From JAFGQU01 sp964483625 (GTDB lineage Bacteria; Omnitrophota; Gorgyraeia; Duberdicusellales; 4484-171), in assembly GCA_964483625.1 (NCBI GenBank), contig CAZABB010000002.1, positions 52,415 through 116,414 of the forward strand: a stretch of 64,000 bases of DNA, in the 5' to 3' direction. The position numbers and the translations under genes were made by a program. Of the stretch, positions 47,975 through 55,467 are shown one piece after another. Position 1 is the stretch's first letter; every line of letters starts with the position of its first letter. The notes beneath the pieces were generated by a model. It searched no databases. It was given only the letters and a program-made list of their open reading frames with translations, and had not been told where the DNA came from.

Positions 47975-49131
47975 CGTTCTCCCCAGAATGTCACGTGAAG
48001 GTCTCCTTTTTCTATTATAAACTCTTTTGAGGCGTCATCAAAGATGATTTGGTAATCAGAATAAAATCCGAGCACACTGCTGTCTTTACCGATCACCTTC
48101 TTAATAATCTCGATTTCCCGGTCGGTTTTCTTCTTCAAAATCTGTTTTCTCACCAAAGAACTCACAATAATAACCATTTTTGGCGCGAATTTCTGTTTCA
48201 CCTCCGAAACAATATCAAGGATCGTGTCTTCCAGAAGATCTTCATTAATCATCATCAGCCGCGCCTGAAGCCCTTCCTCGACATGCCCCAGATATTTAAG
48301 AGCATCCCCTTCGACAATCTCCTCGATGCTTACCAAGCGGTAATGACCGGCACTTTTGACTCCGAACGGATAAAGATAGCAAAGCTTCTTTTTCAAAAAA
48401 AGGTCATACTTATCTTCCAGATACTTCCGATACACATCCACCGCCGGCTTATGATCGATCTCCAATATTAGATTCCTCTCTTTATCGACTTTGGTGAATG
48501 TAAACGGCTGTCCCAAAGGCAGAAAGCCGCTGATCTTTTCATAATGGATCTTAAACCCCGATCCGATCGCGAAATAAAGATATCCCTGGTCAATCTGATC
48601 ATTCAGGAGTTGAGGACAATTAATTGCGCTTTCCTTTTCATATCCGGCAGAGAGCACCCGGGCGCTTTTACCCAGAGAAAATTTCAGTCCGCGGATACAG
48701 TTGGAATAATTAATATGAGACGCGACAAACCCCAGCATAAGCTCAAAAGGCCGTATCGCCTGTCTGGTCTTACGCAACGCCACCTCAATCTCCTGAACGT
48801 CATTTACCGGAACCAAACTGGTATTCAACTTGATATCCTGTAGTTCCATACAGGCGACAACGATTCCATGTTCAACCGTTTTATATTCATAGATAAGAAG
48901 AGGGGCGGGCACGGCAATTAATTGGAGGGGTTTAAGTGTAAGACTTAATGCCTTTCTGATCAATGCCGGCTTATAGTGAGGCGTGAAAAATACGATGGCA
49001 AATTCGACTTTACGAGGAAACACGTTCTTGATGCCGAGGGAAATTTCCTTTATCGCGGCTTCTTCACTGGAACGCTCACTGCAGGCAATCGCGAAACGCT
49101 GCTGTTGATCTTTTGCTTTTGAAACATCCAA
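47971..49131 (-). CDS. FIST domain sensor protein
   Basis: A 386-residue protein with both FIST_N and FIST_C halves: an N-terminal stretch like VEFAIVFFTPHY, a central GFLPLGQPFTFTKVDKERN and IDHKPAVDVYRKYL (a strong FIST signature), and a C-terminal half with KMVIIVSS. FIST domains are signal-input modules thought to bind small ligands such as amino acids and are usually linked to kinases or cyclases. Here the protein is a separate first gene of the FIST-kinase-GGDEF operon. The start is TTG at 49131 with AAAGGA seven bases upstream; the next ATG is out of frame. No membrane segment is seen. Confidence 0.82.
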   Translation of the reverse strand: MDVSKAKDQQQRFAIACSERSSEEAAIKEISLGIKNVFPRKVEFAIVFFTPHYKPALIRKALSLTLKPLQLIAVPAPLLIYEYKTVEHGIVVACMELQDIKLNTSLVPVNDVQEIEVALRKTRQAIRPFELMLGFVASHINYSNCIRGLKFSLGKSARVLSAGYEKESAINCPQLLNDQIDQGYLYFAIGSGFKIHYEKISGFLPLGQPFTFTKVDKERNLILEIDHKPAVDVYRKYLEDKYDLFLKKKLCYLYPFGVKSAGHYRLVSIEEIVEGDALKYLGHVEEGLQARLMMINEDLLEDTILDIVSEVKQKFAPKMVIIVSSLVRKQILKKKTDREIEIIKKVIGKDSSVLGFYSDYQIIFDDASKEFIIEKGDLHVTFWGER

Positions 49132-49227
49132 GGATTATCCTTTCGATAGGGGTTAAAGGTTAAGAAAAACAATGATTTATCGCCTTTTTTAAGAATATCA
49201 TACCGAGGAGAAAAATCAATTATTTTA

Positions 49228-49256
49228 TTGACAGAGAAGAGAAGAGAAAATACAAT
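49228..49256 (+). promoter_or_regulatory. Sigma70 promoter of tRNA-Glu
   Basis: TTGACA (49228-49233), 17 bp, TACAAT (49251-49256), about 50 bp before the mature tRNA 5' end. Confidence 0.7.
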
Positions 49257-49307
49257 AGTTCTACTTTTCTATTTTTGCTTTTTTATATTTTATTTTTGAT
49301 GTATTCT

Positions 49308-49382
49308 GGCCCCATCGTCTAGCCCGGCCTAGGACACATGGTTCTCAGCCATGCGACACCGGTTCGAATCCGGTTGGGGCTA
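49308..49382 (+). tRNA. tRNA-Glu (CUC)
   Basis: Acceptor GGCCCCA pairs with TGGGGCT (first pair G-U), discriminator A at 49382. The anticodon arm is CATGG-TTCTCAG-CCATG with anticodon CTC, reading GAG. The T arm is ACCGG-TTCGAAT-CCGGT. CCA is not encoded (TATG follows). A D arm is present, with AGCCCGGCCTAGGACA. It has its own promoter and terminator. Confidence 0.95.
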
Positions 49383-49390
49383 TGAAAAGG

Positions 49391-49422
49391 AAAAATCCCC
49401 GTCTTTACGGCGGGGGTTTTTC
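49391..49422 (+). terminator. Intrinsic terminator of tRNA-Glu
   Basis: AAAAATCCCCG and CGGGGGTTTTT arms close a short loop and end in TTTTTCTTTT, nine bases after the tRNA. Confidence 0.85.
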
Positions 49423-50044
49423 TTTTCATTGTCTCCGGGAGGTTTGACCGCGGCACAGGACGTGCCCCGGTGTATATCCGCAGCTATCCAGGTTTCTCAT
49501 ACCTATCGGATCCACGCGAACGAAGTGAGCCGTGAACCGTTGCCCGAAGGGCCCGATCTCGTACCTCATTATATATAGATCTTATTCCTTGGATGTCCTC
49601 GATCGGCCAAAGGCAGAAATCTGTATGCCTCAATTATTTAGGTATCTTACTTCTTAAGACATCTGCGTTTATCCGCAAAGATAAACAGCAAACCCGGTTA
49701 GCCCCCTAATAAAATCAATGCTTAATCGTCTTTTTCCCTACGCGTAAAACAAAACTTAGCTCTCTCTCCTTGAAATCTCGTCGAAAAAAATGGTATACTC
49801 CACAGGTTTGGAGATTCTAGCCGTATCATTTCCGGACCAAAAACGGCTGCGGAGAAAAACAAATACAATCTGGTGAAAAAGCACAGGAGAAAATATCAAG
49901 CGATATTATCCCGGTAAAAAATCAAGAACACCTTAAGAACACTCTTATCGTGCACAGCTATGGATCTGCATCATGGACCAAAACGAAAAACGGGGAGAAA
50001 TGGCACCAAGCGGAAACACAGACGAATGTCTTCTTGAAAATCAG
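49423..50044 (+). other. Gene-free region with promoter for the orphan riboswitch locus
   Basis: No convincing coding frame on either strand. The first ~140 bases are GC-richer with short palindromes such as GCCCGAAGGGC. TTGAAA (49770-49775), 18 bp, TATACT (49794-49799) is a promoter of the same type as those before the giant gene and its relative (spacer also ends AATGG). About 245 nt of untranslated leader then precede aptamer C. Confidence 0.6.
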
Positions 50045-50133
50045 GAGTCTTGAAAGATAAAGGCAAGCCAAAGGAGACTTTGGGGCGCAAAACCACTTCC
50101 TCATACAAACAGGAGAGGGGTTGCCAAAAAGAC
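50045..50133 (+). ncRNA. c-di-GMP-I (GEMM-I) riboswitch C (tandem, first)
   Basis: P1 AGTCTT/AAGACT encloses GGCAAGCC, P2 AAAGGAGACTTT with GAGA loop, GGGGCGCAAAACCAC, P3, and GGGGTTGCCAAA. The G20 and C92 equivalents are retained. The A to G change in GGCAAGCC is the only departure in the first core block. A terminator follows at 50148. Confidence 0.9.
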
Positions 50134-50147
50134 TATTTCCATACTAA

Positions 50148-50188
50148 ACCCTAAGGCACCCAAGTTGTCTTAGGGTTTTCTGTTTTTT
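50148..50188 (+). terminator. Terminator C
   Basis: CCCTAAG and CTTAGGG arms with a 13-base loop, then TTTTCTGTTTTTTT. It shares arms with terminators A and B. Confidence 0.88.
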
Positions 50189-50238
50189 TAACGGTGCATA
50201 TCCCGATTCATTAAGTCTATCGTTGTTTTGAAAAGGTA

Positions 50239-50326
50239 GTCTGCTGAAACGGCAAACTCCGAGAGATCGGAGGACGCAAAGCCACCTACCCTCTTACACC
50301 AGGGGCAGAGGGGTTATCACACAGAC
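50239..50326 (+). ncRNA. c-di-GMP-I (GEMM-I) riboswitch D (tandem, second)
   Basis: P1 GTCTG/CAGAC, then GGCAAACT, P2 CTCCGA-GAGA-TCGGAG (perfect), GGACGCAAAGCCACC, P3, and GGGGTTATC. The core blocks match the class, with G20 and C92 equivalents present. It lies about 100 nt after aptamer C, each aptamer with its own terminator. No coding gene follows on this strand. Confidence 0.9.
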
Positions 50327-50350
50327 AACACATATACACATCTCCTCTCG

Positions 50351-50387
50351 ACCCTGAGGTAACGGTTGTTACCTTGGGGCTGTTTTC
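50351..50387 (+). terminator. Terminator D
   Basis: CCCTGAGGTAAC pairs with GTTACCTTGGGG around a 4-base loop, followed by CTGTTTT. Its arms differ from terminators A-C, so the second unit did not arise by a simple recent copy of the first. Confidence 0.85.
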
Positions 50388-50411
50388 ATAGCAAAGCATC
50401 CTTAAAACCAT

Positions 50412-51405
50412 ATGTTACATTTAAGGCCTGTCCTCTTTTGTAACATTTGTAAGGTTCCAGGTTATTGCTTATTGTATATTATCCGATGGATTGACATTCG
50501 TGACAGGTTCAATTTTTCACTGATCTCATCAAGGGAATATCCATCTGCTAAAAGTTGCTCGATTAAATATTTTCGTGCTTGTTTTTCTTGTAAATTCACT
50601 ATTTTCTTTTTCCCTCGAAAAGCTCCGATCAATTCTTCTATATTTTTAGAATCTTTATCTTTCCATAATTTTTGCCGCACCACACGTACCACCTCTTTCA
50701 TAGTCTTCTTTAACGAAGCGACATCAAGAAGAACAGCATTTTTACACATAAGAGCTTCCCCCAAAGTATCGAAATACTTTTTCTTTGCCTTTTCCATGTC
50801 AGAGTCAAAAAAAGATAAAACTTTTTGACAATTAATGAAACTCTTTTTTGAAGAATTTTTGTATAAACCTAACGAGCTCCATCGATAATCGTTAAAATTA
50901 TCGCAAAGACCGGCCTTATAAGGATTTAAATGAATATAAGACGCTGCCGCTAAAAAGTAAGCCTCATCATTGCAAAGCCCGGCTCGATATCTACCACAGA
51001 AAACATGGCCTTTACGTTCATATTTTTTATTGAAATATTCCGCATATCGTTCAAACAATTTTTTCATTGCTTGAGAAAGATTTTTCTGCTGTATGCTCAA
51101 TAAAATATGTAAATGGTTTGGAAGTAAAGCAAAAGCATAAAGCTCAAGATTGAATCTTTCAACTATTTCCTTAAGTAATCTTAGAAAATATAGGTAATCT
51201 CTATCTTCAACAAAAAGGATTTCCTTCCCGGGTGCGCGTTGTATTATATGATAAGTACCGCCTTCAAAGATAATTCTTTGTTTCGTGGTCAAATATCCTT
51301 TGATTTTCTTTCCATCAAGATTCTCGATAATATCCATAGTTATTATTATTTTACCATAAATCTTGTCTTAATGTTACATTTAAGGCCTGTCCTAAAATGT
51401 AACAT
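50412..51405 (-). mobile_element. REP-associated (Y1/HUH) transposase element with terminal hairpins
   Basis: A transposase gene is bounded by two 35-bp direct copies of a hairpin-forming sequence (50412-50446 and 51371-51405; 31 of 35 identical). Each starts ATGTTACAT and ends TGTAACAT with AAGGCCTGTCCT in the loop. This is the layout expected for RAYT/IS200-like single-strand elements, which recognise hairpins rather than inverted terminal repeats. Base composition is clearly AT-richer than neighbours. It lies 25 bp after terminator D and about 20 bp from the purU stop. Confidence 0.8.
50462..51337 (-). CDS. REP-associated tyrosine transposase (Y1_Tnp, RAYT)
   Basis: A 291-residue HUH-type transposase. 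Metal-binding HUH is seen as NHLHILLS, preceded by the family's YHIIQRAPGKEILF strand, with EDRDYLYFLRLL before it; the candidate catalytic tyrosine lies in the helix containing YIHLNPYKAGL or YRWSS. The C-terminal ~45 residues (SLDEISEKLNLSRMSIHRII) form a helix-turn-helix for DNA recognition. It nicks and joins single-stranded DNA at hairpins; the flanking 35-bp hairpins are the likely substrates. The frame is intact, so the element may be active. Confidence 0.9.
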   Translation of the reverse strand: MDIIENLDGKKIKGYLTTKQRIIFEGGTYHIIQRAPGKEILFVEDRDYLYFLRLLKEIVERFNLELYAFALLPNHLHILLSIQQKNLSQAMKKLFERYAEYFNKKYERKGHVFCGRYRAGLCNDEAYFLAAASYIHLNPYKAGLCDNFNDYRWSSLGLYKNSSKKSFINCQKVLSFFDSDMEKAKKKYFDTLGEALMCKNAVLLDVASLKKTMKEVVRVVRQKLWKDKDSKNIEELIGAFRGKKKIVNLQEKQARKYLIEQLLADGYSLDEISEKLNLSRMSIHRIIYNKQ

Positions 51406-51427
51406 TGAAAAGGAAAAGAAAGGGGAA

Positions 51428-52279
51428 TTAATCGAACACGACGGTCTTATTATTGTAGACCAGGATTTTGCGTTCGGTGTGCCATTTGACTGCCCGGCTT
51501 AAAACCACGCGTTCTAAGTCCTCTCCCTTACGCCGTAAATCTTTGAGTGAATCACGGTGACTGACCCGCACGGTATCCTGATCGATGATCGGACCGGCAT
51601 CGAGTTCTTCGGTTACATAGTGACTGGTCGCGCCGATAAGTTTGACTCCCCGTGTGTAAGCCTGACGGTAGGGAGCCTGGCCGACGAAGGCGGGTAAAAA
51701 GGAATGGTGAATATTGATTATTTTATTGGGAAACTGATCGACAAACGATTTAGTAAAAATCTGGCCATACCGCGCAAGAACAATGAGGTCAATATTGGAT
51801 CGCTGTAAAACATCGATCTGTTTTTCCTCCTGCTCTATCTTGTTTTCCCGTAAAATCGGAAATTCGGCGAATTCCACATTAAAATTCTGCGCGACACTGT
51901 AGGCATCCGGGTGATTACTGATAAGGAGCGGGATTTCGCAATTAAACTGTCCGCTTTGATGTCGTAATAACAGATCGTAGAGACAATGCAGATGCTTGGA
52001 TACGAATATGGCGACGCGAGGGATATCGTTTGAGAAATACAACTGCCAGTCCATATTGTACTCATCGGCAAGAGGCTTTAACTCTTTTTGGATATTCTCT
52101 TTGGCAATCGCAAATCCGTCCAATGCCCATTCAATACGCATAAACAGGGTGTTGGTTTGAGAATCAATATGCTGATCGGCATGCTCGATATTACCATTAT
52201 TGGCAAAGAGAAATTGGGATATCTTAGCAACGATACCACGCGCATCCGGACAGGAAAGAAGCAAAATGGCTGTTTCCAT
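51428..52279 (-). CDS. purU: Formyltetrahydrofolate deformylase
   Basis: PurU hydrolyses 10-formyl-THF to formate and THF, balancing one-carbon pools and feeding formate to purine synthesis. At 283 residues it has the usual length. It has an N-terminal ACT domain (LLSCPDARGIVAKISQFLFANNGNI) and a formyltransferase domain from about residue 85 (RVAIFVSKHLHCLYDLLLR). Catalytic features are present: NIHHSFLPAF with the Asn/His pair and GATSHYVTEELDAGPII with the catalytic Asp. It is a single gene whose 3' end is next to the transposase element. Confidence 0.95.
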   Translation of the reverse strand: METAILLLSCPDARGIVAKISQFLFANNGNIEHADQHIDSQTNTLFMRIEWALDGFAIAKENIQKELKPLADEYNMDWQLYFSNDIPRVAIFVSKHLHCLYDLLLRHQSGQFNCEIPLLISNHPDAYSVAQNFNVEFAEFPILRENKIEQEEKQIDVLQRSNIDLIVLARYGQIFTKSFVDQFPNKIINIHHSFLPAFVGQAPYRQAYTRGVKLIGATSHYVTEELDAGPIIDQDTVRVSHRDSLKDLRRKGEDLERVVLSRAVKWHTERKILVYNNKTVVFD

Positions 52280-52366
52280 AATTACCTTTATTTTATCAAG
52301 ATGGCTCTAAAATACAATATTATTCCGTACCGTCCCCGGGATAAAACAAAATCCAGTACAATTTTA

Positions 52367-52396
52367 TTGAAAATTCGGCAATAATTATGCTATAAA
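52367..52396 (+). promoter_or_regulatory. Promoter of the first small-paralog gene
   Basis: TTGAAA (52367-52372), 18 bp, TATAAA (52391-52396): the same hexamer and spacing as the promoters before the riboswitch-controlled genes. It gives a leader of about 190 nt before the ATG at 52597. Confidence 0.6.
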
Positions 52397-52514
52397 GAGA
52401 TACTGGGATTGTAACGCCCGCTTCAAAAAAACGGGTTCCGCAGGGAAATGTTGCGGTTATCAGTACGAAAAAAGCCGGCAACATAAAGACTGCAGACCGG
52501 CTGTATTCCGGGAA

Positions 52515-52590
52515 GCAAAAACTGCGAGCAATCGCGGACCAGGAACAAAGCGGGAAACAGACTTTTATTGCCTGTTTTTCCAGAAGCGGG
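52515..52590 (+). ncRNA. Structured leader element, possible divergent GEMM-like RNA (copy 1)
   Basis: GCAAAAA, then a GNRA hairpin CTGCGA-GCAA-TCGCGG (52522-52537), GGACC, later AAAGCGGG, and GGGTAG just before the start codon. It resembles the leader of the second small paralog (53088-53258), which matches the GEMM-I 5' core much better. On its own this copy is too weak to assign to a class. Confidence 0.3.
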
Positions 52591-52596
52591 TAGACA

Positions 52597-52875
52597 ATGA
52601 AAAACCATGCAGAATATCAGAATCAGAAATGCAGCCAGCAGAATCCCTTCGGTAACCTTAAAATAACCAACATCAATTCAATGAATAACCGCATTATCCT
52701 CTCGGCCACCAATCCGGGATGGAACTATGAATATAAATTCGTCGTATCCAAAAAAGAAGTCATCGGTCAGACATCAATCGGCGCCTGGGAACCGTTAAGC
52801 AATGGAAACTCACAACTTATCCGCAATAAATTAAAAAGTTTCCTCATTGACGGCAGTACGTTTTTAAAGTCTTAA
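52597..52875 (+). CDS. Small protein of unknown family, paralog of 53365-53634
   Basis: A 92-residue soluble protein. Its core (from about residue 19) reads NLKITNI...RIILSATNPGWNYEYKF...KEVIGQTSIGAWEPLS....IRNKLKSFLI and aligns along its length with the protein at 53365-53634. Conserved marks are PGWN.EY.F, GQTS.G.W..LS and IR.KL.SF, suggesting a small beta-sheet fold closed by a helix. I do not recognise the family. No signal peptide or Cys motif. Start context is weak; ATG 52681 is an alternative but would remove the first strand. Confidence 0.65.
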   Translation: MKNHAEYQNQKCSQQNPFGNLKITNINSMNNRIILSATNPGWNYEYKFVVSKKEVIGQTSIGAWEPLSNGNSQLIRNKLKSFLIDGSTFLKS

Positions 52876-52961
52876 TCGAGATGCACCTTACCGCCCCCCC
52901 CCTTCTTCTTATATCTAAAAATCGGCGCCAAACAAAAGTTTCTCATCACTTCGGTCTTTCG

Positions 52962-52991
52962 TTGAAAAAATACACCCCAATATGTTATGTT
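52962..52991 (+). promoter_or_regulatory. Promoter of the second small-paralog gene
   Basis: TTGAAA (52962-52967), 18 bp, TATGTT (52986-52991), giving a leader of about 365 nt. Confidence 0.5.
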
Positions 52992-53085
52992 TATATGGTG
53001 GGGGAATTCTAAACACGACGGGATTTTATTGAAATCAGGCGTTATCCTTTTTTAAAGAGGAATATAATTGTATTTGAACGATAAA

Positions 53086-53258
53086 GCCAAACTGTGAGTA
53101 ATCGCAGGACGCCCATATGGGCCGCGGACCGACTTTTACTCTGCCTTATACCGGAGTAAAACTCAGTATAAGACAGCCCTAAACCGAATTTATTCTGGTT
53201 TATTGGGTTGGTCCGTGGGAAAGCTGCGGGCCCTGTAGCGCAAAGCGCAGGGGTAGCC
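53086..53258 (+). ncRNA. Structured leader element, candidate variant c-di-GMP-I-like aptamer (copy 2)
   Basis: CAAACT, a GNRA-capped P2 hairpin CTGTGA-GTAA-TCGCAG, and GGACGC (53088-53112) match riboswitch D of this window block for block (CAAACT..GAG..ATCG.AGGACGC). A 12-bp helix CCGCGGACCGAC/GTTGGTCCGTGG (53122-53133 with 53207-53218, two G-U) follows in the place of P3, enlarged by ~75 nt of further hairpins. A 3' block GGGGTAGCC (53250-53258) resembles GGGGTTGCC. The base at the G20 position is C, so ligand specificity may differ or be lost. The rest of 52876-53364 holds no gene. Confidence 0.45.
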
Positions 53259-53364
53259 GGATTGCCAAAAAAAACGGAGACCCGGTTTTTGTATTTACAG
53301 GACTCCTGTATGGGATATTTTCTGTTTGCGAAAGGAAATACCTGTAAAAAGAATCGGGACGAAC

Positions 53365-53634
53365 ATGGACGAATCAAAAAAAAGAAATAATTCAAAAAAT
53401 TATTTCCGCAAGCTAAAGATTATCCGCATCGAACAGGGACATGATAACATATATATCTGGACGAAACATCCGGGATGGAACTGCGAATATTCATTTTGCC
53501 TGCTTAAATCCGAGCAGGTAAAGGGACAGACATCTTCGGGGAACTGGAACAATTTAAGTTCCGATAGTGCGGATATTATCCGCGGCAAGCTCTCTTCATT
53601 CATAATCAGCCACAATGGAATCTTAAGCGCCTGA
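53365..53634 (+). CDS. Small protein of unknown family, paralog of 52597-52875
   Basis: An 89-residue protein starting at ATG 53365; a TTG at 53326 would add 13 residues that have no counterpart in the paralog. Core: LKIIRI....IYIWTKHPGWNCEYSFCLLKSEQVKGQTSSGNWNNLS....IIRGKLSSFII. It shares PGWN.EY.F and GQTS.G.W with its neighbour 490 bp upstream. Each copy has its own promoter and long structured leader, so they are separately controlled. No family recognised. Confidence 0.65.
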   Translation: MDESKKRNNSKNYFRKLKIIRIEQGHDNIYIWTKHPGWNCEYSFCLLKSEQVKGQTSSGNWNNLSSDSADIIRGKLSSFIISHNGILSA

Positions 53635-53661
53635 CACGTCACAGGACACTGAATCCCCTTC

Positions 53662-54708
53662 CTAAAAAACAGCCATTCCATCACCGAAACTAAACAAACG
53701 AAAAGAATTATCGATAGCATACCGGTATGCCTGGCGAATCAGTTTGTTCCCGGCAAACGTCGAAATCAATACCAGATTCGTAGAGCAGGGAGTATGGAAA
53801 TTGGTAATCACCGCGTCGACCATCTTAAACCGGTAACCGGGATAGATATACAGATTCGTCCGGGAACTCCCGGGTTCCAGCCGATATGTTTTGTTTTTTA
53901 ATATCGCGGCGGCTTCAAGGGTACGGATACTGGTCGTCCCCACCGCGATCACTCTTCTGTTTTCCTTCCTGGCATGATTTATCGCAGAGGCCGTTCTTTG
54001 AGAAATCTCATATTCCTCCCAACCTATAGGATGGTTACGAATATCTTGACACTTAATCGGCCGGAACGTCGCCAGTCCGCAATGAAGAGTAATCGAGACA
54101 ATCTCCACTCCCCTGTTGCCAAGCCGATCCAGAAGCTGCTCCGTAAAATGGAATCCCGCAGTCGGCGCGGCGACAGCACCATGTTTTTCGGCATAAATCG
54201 TCTGGTACGTCGTTTCATCATCAACTTCTTTCTTAATATAAGGCGGCAAGGGAACTTTGCCGTGAGCTTCGATCAAAGAATAGATATCCTCATAAGGAAA
54301 CCGTAAAAACCGGCCTCCCTGCTCGGTCTTCTCCTCAAGTATAGCCCAAAAATCATCGGTATCATTGAAGATGATTTTATCACCCCGGCGGGCCCGTTTA
54401 CCGGGTTTGACCAACGCTTCCCACAAACCTCCACCCCGATCACGCAATAAAAGCACATCAAGTTTGCCTCCGGTTAACTTATGTCCCTGCAGACGCGCTT
54501 TCAGTACCTGGGTATTATTGAGGACAAGCACGTCTCCTTCTTTCAAAAAATCTCCGATATCTTTAAACACCGTCTCTTTGAAATTCTGATCCATGCGGTT
54601 GACGACAAGAAGGCGAGAATCAGCCCGGTGACGCAGGGGCTCCTGCGCAATTAATTCTTTCGGTACGGGATAATCATATTGTGAGGCTTGATAGCGGCTT
54701 CCCCTCAT
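53662..54708 (-). CDS. queA: S-adenosylmethionine:tRNA ribosyltransferase-isomerase
   Basis: QueA transfers the ribosyl group of SAM to preQ1-modified tRNA, forming epoxyqueuosine in the anticodon of NAY-reading tRNAs. Length 348 is normal. Recognisable blocks: YDYPVPKELIAQEPLRHRADSRLL at the N-terminus, VLVLNNTQVLKARL, LPPYIKK, GAVAAPTAGFHFTEQLLDRL, HCGLATFRPI, IAVGTTSIRTLE and NFHTPCSTNLVL. It is a stand-alone gene here; tgt is not in the window. Confidence 0.97.
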   Translation of the reverse strand: MRGSRYQASQYDYPVPKELIAQEPLRHRADSRLLVVNRMDQNFKETVFKDIGDFLKEGDVLVLNNTQVLKARLQGHKLTGGKLDVLLLRDRGGGLWEALVKPGKRARRGDKIIFNDTDDFWAILEEKTEQGGRFLRFPYEDIYSLIEAHGKVPLPPYIKKEVDDETTYQTIYAEKHGAVAAPTAGFHFTEQLLDRLGNRGVEIVSITLHCGLATFRPIKCQDIRNHPIGWEEYEISQRTASAINHARKENRRVIAVGTTSIRTLEAAAILKNKTYRLEPGSSRTNLYIYPGYRFKMVDAVITNFHTPCSTNLVLISTFAGNKLIRQAYRYAIDNSFRLFSFGDGMAVF

Positions 54709-54768
54709 AGATGGGGTCTATTTTACCAGCAAAAATACCCCTTGCAAACCGCCGTATTAACTAGGGGG

Positions 54769-54796
54769 TTGATAAATAGAAAAAATACCTTACAAT
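54769..54796 (+). promoter_or_regulatory. Promoter of the PIN-domain gene
   Basis: TTGATA (54769-54774), 16 bp, TACAAT (54791-54796). The start codon at 54806 is only 9 bases after the -10 box, so the mRNA would be leaderless or nearly so. Confidence 0.55.
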
Positions 54797-54805
54797 ATAA
54801 GCCAT

Positions 54806-55375
54806 ATGAAAAAAGACAGCGTCAAAATAGTCCTTGATACCAACATTTTCATCAACCCCGATTCACACCGATTCTTTGGGAAAAACGCGATCGAAGCCAT
54901 AAATAATTTCCTGGCCCATCTTGCCGCAACCACAAAGATCCAGTGTTTTATGCCTCCATCAATCTATGAGGAATTAATCAAATTCATTGATATACGTAAA
55001 GTTTCGGATCAATTCATCCTTATTACAAAAAAACCTCCTTCTACTTACGAACTCCCCATTCCTGCTATTTTTCTCTATGAATTCATCGAAGAGTTCCGCT
55101 CCCGCATTAACAAAGGCATGCGGGTCGCCGAGAAGCATTCCCGTAAAGGATTAAAAGGCGGCCACGAGGAAGAGCTTATCAAAAACCTACGTAATGAATA
55201 CCGGATTGCTTTGCGGGAAGGGATCATCGACAGCAAGGAGGATTTCGATCTGATCTTACTGGCAAAAGAACTCAATGCCCATCTGGCTACAGCCGATACC
55301 GGCCTCATCAAATGGGCTCAGAAACTGGGCATCAGCTGCATCTCAGCCCAGGAGTTAAAAGCCTTCCTGAAATAA
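54806..55375 (+). CDS. PIN-domain protein, RNA-ligase-partner type
   Basis: A 189-residue PIN nuclease-fold protein. The first acidic motif is VLDTNIF near residue 11. The rest looks like the PIN_5 / 'RNA ligase partner' group: MPPSIYEELIKFI, a basic arm (GMRVAEKHSRKGLKGGHEE), then EDFDLILLAKELNAHLATADTGLIKWAQKLG with the later Asp residues of the active site. In that group the protein is usually coded beside an Rnl3-like RNA ligase, but none is seen nearby. There is no Shine-Dalgarno: translation is probably leaderless. Which RNA it acts on is unknown; an ordinary VapC toxin is less likely given the length and lack of an antitoxin gene. Confidence 0.75.
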   Translation: MKKDSVKIVLDTNIFINPDSHRFFGKNAIEAINNFLAHLAATTKIQCFMPPSIYEELIKFIDIRKVSDQFILITKKPPSTYELPIPAIFLYEFIEEFRSRINKGMRVAEKHSRKGLKGGHEEELIKNLRNEYRIALREGIIDSKEDFDLILLAKELNAHLATADTGLIKWAQKLGISCISAQELKAFLK

Positions 55376-55467
55376 CTGTTACCAACCAAAGATCAAATAT
55401 TAAATATCAAAAATACAGACAAGGAATAAAACCATATACTAAAGACCATCGACCAGCGACTATCGGA

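Noticed and set aside
49430..49570. Possible attachment site or ncRNA after tRNA-Glu
   Set aside because: No repeat of the tRNA 3' end is present and only short palindromes are seen.
40818..50326. cGAMP (GEMM-Ib) specificity of the four riboswitches
   Set aside because: All four keep G at the position equivalent to Vc2 G20, and the local GGDEF protein keeps the Asp that Hypr cyclases change.
53086..53300. RNase P, tmRNA, SRP or 6S RNA
   Set aside because: None of the conserved blocks of these RNAs is present; the match to the local GEMM aptamer 5' half is better.
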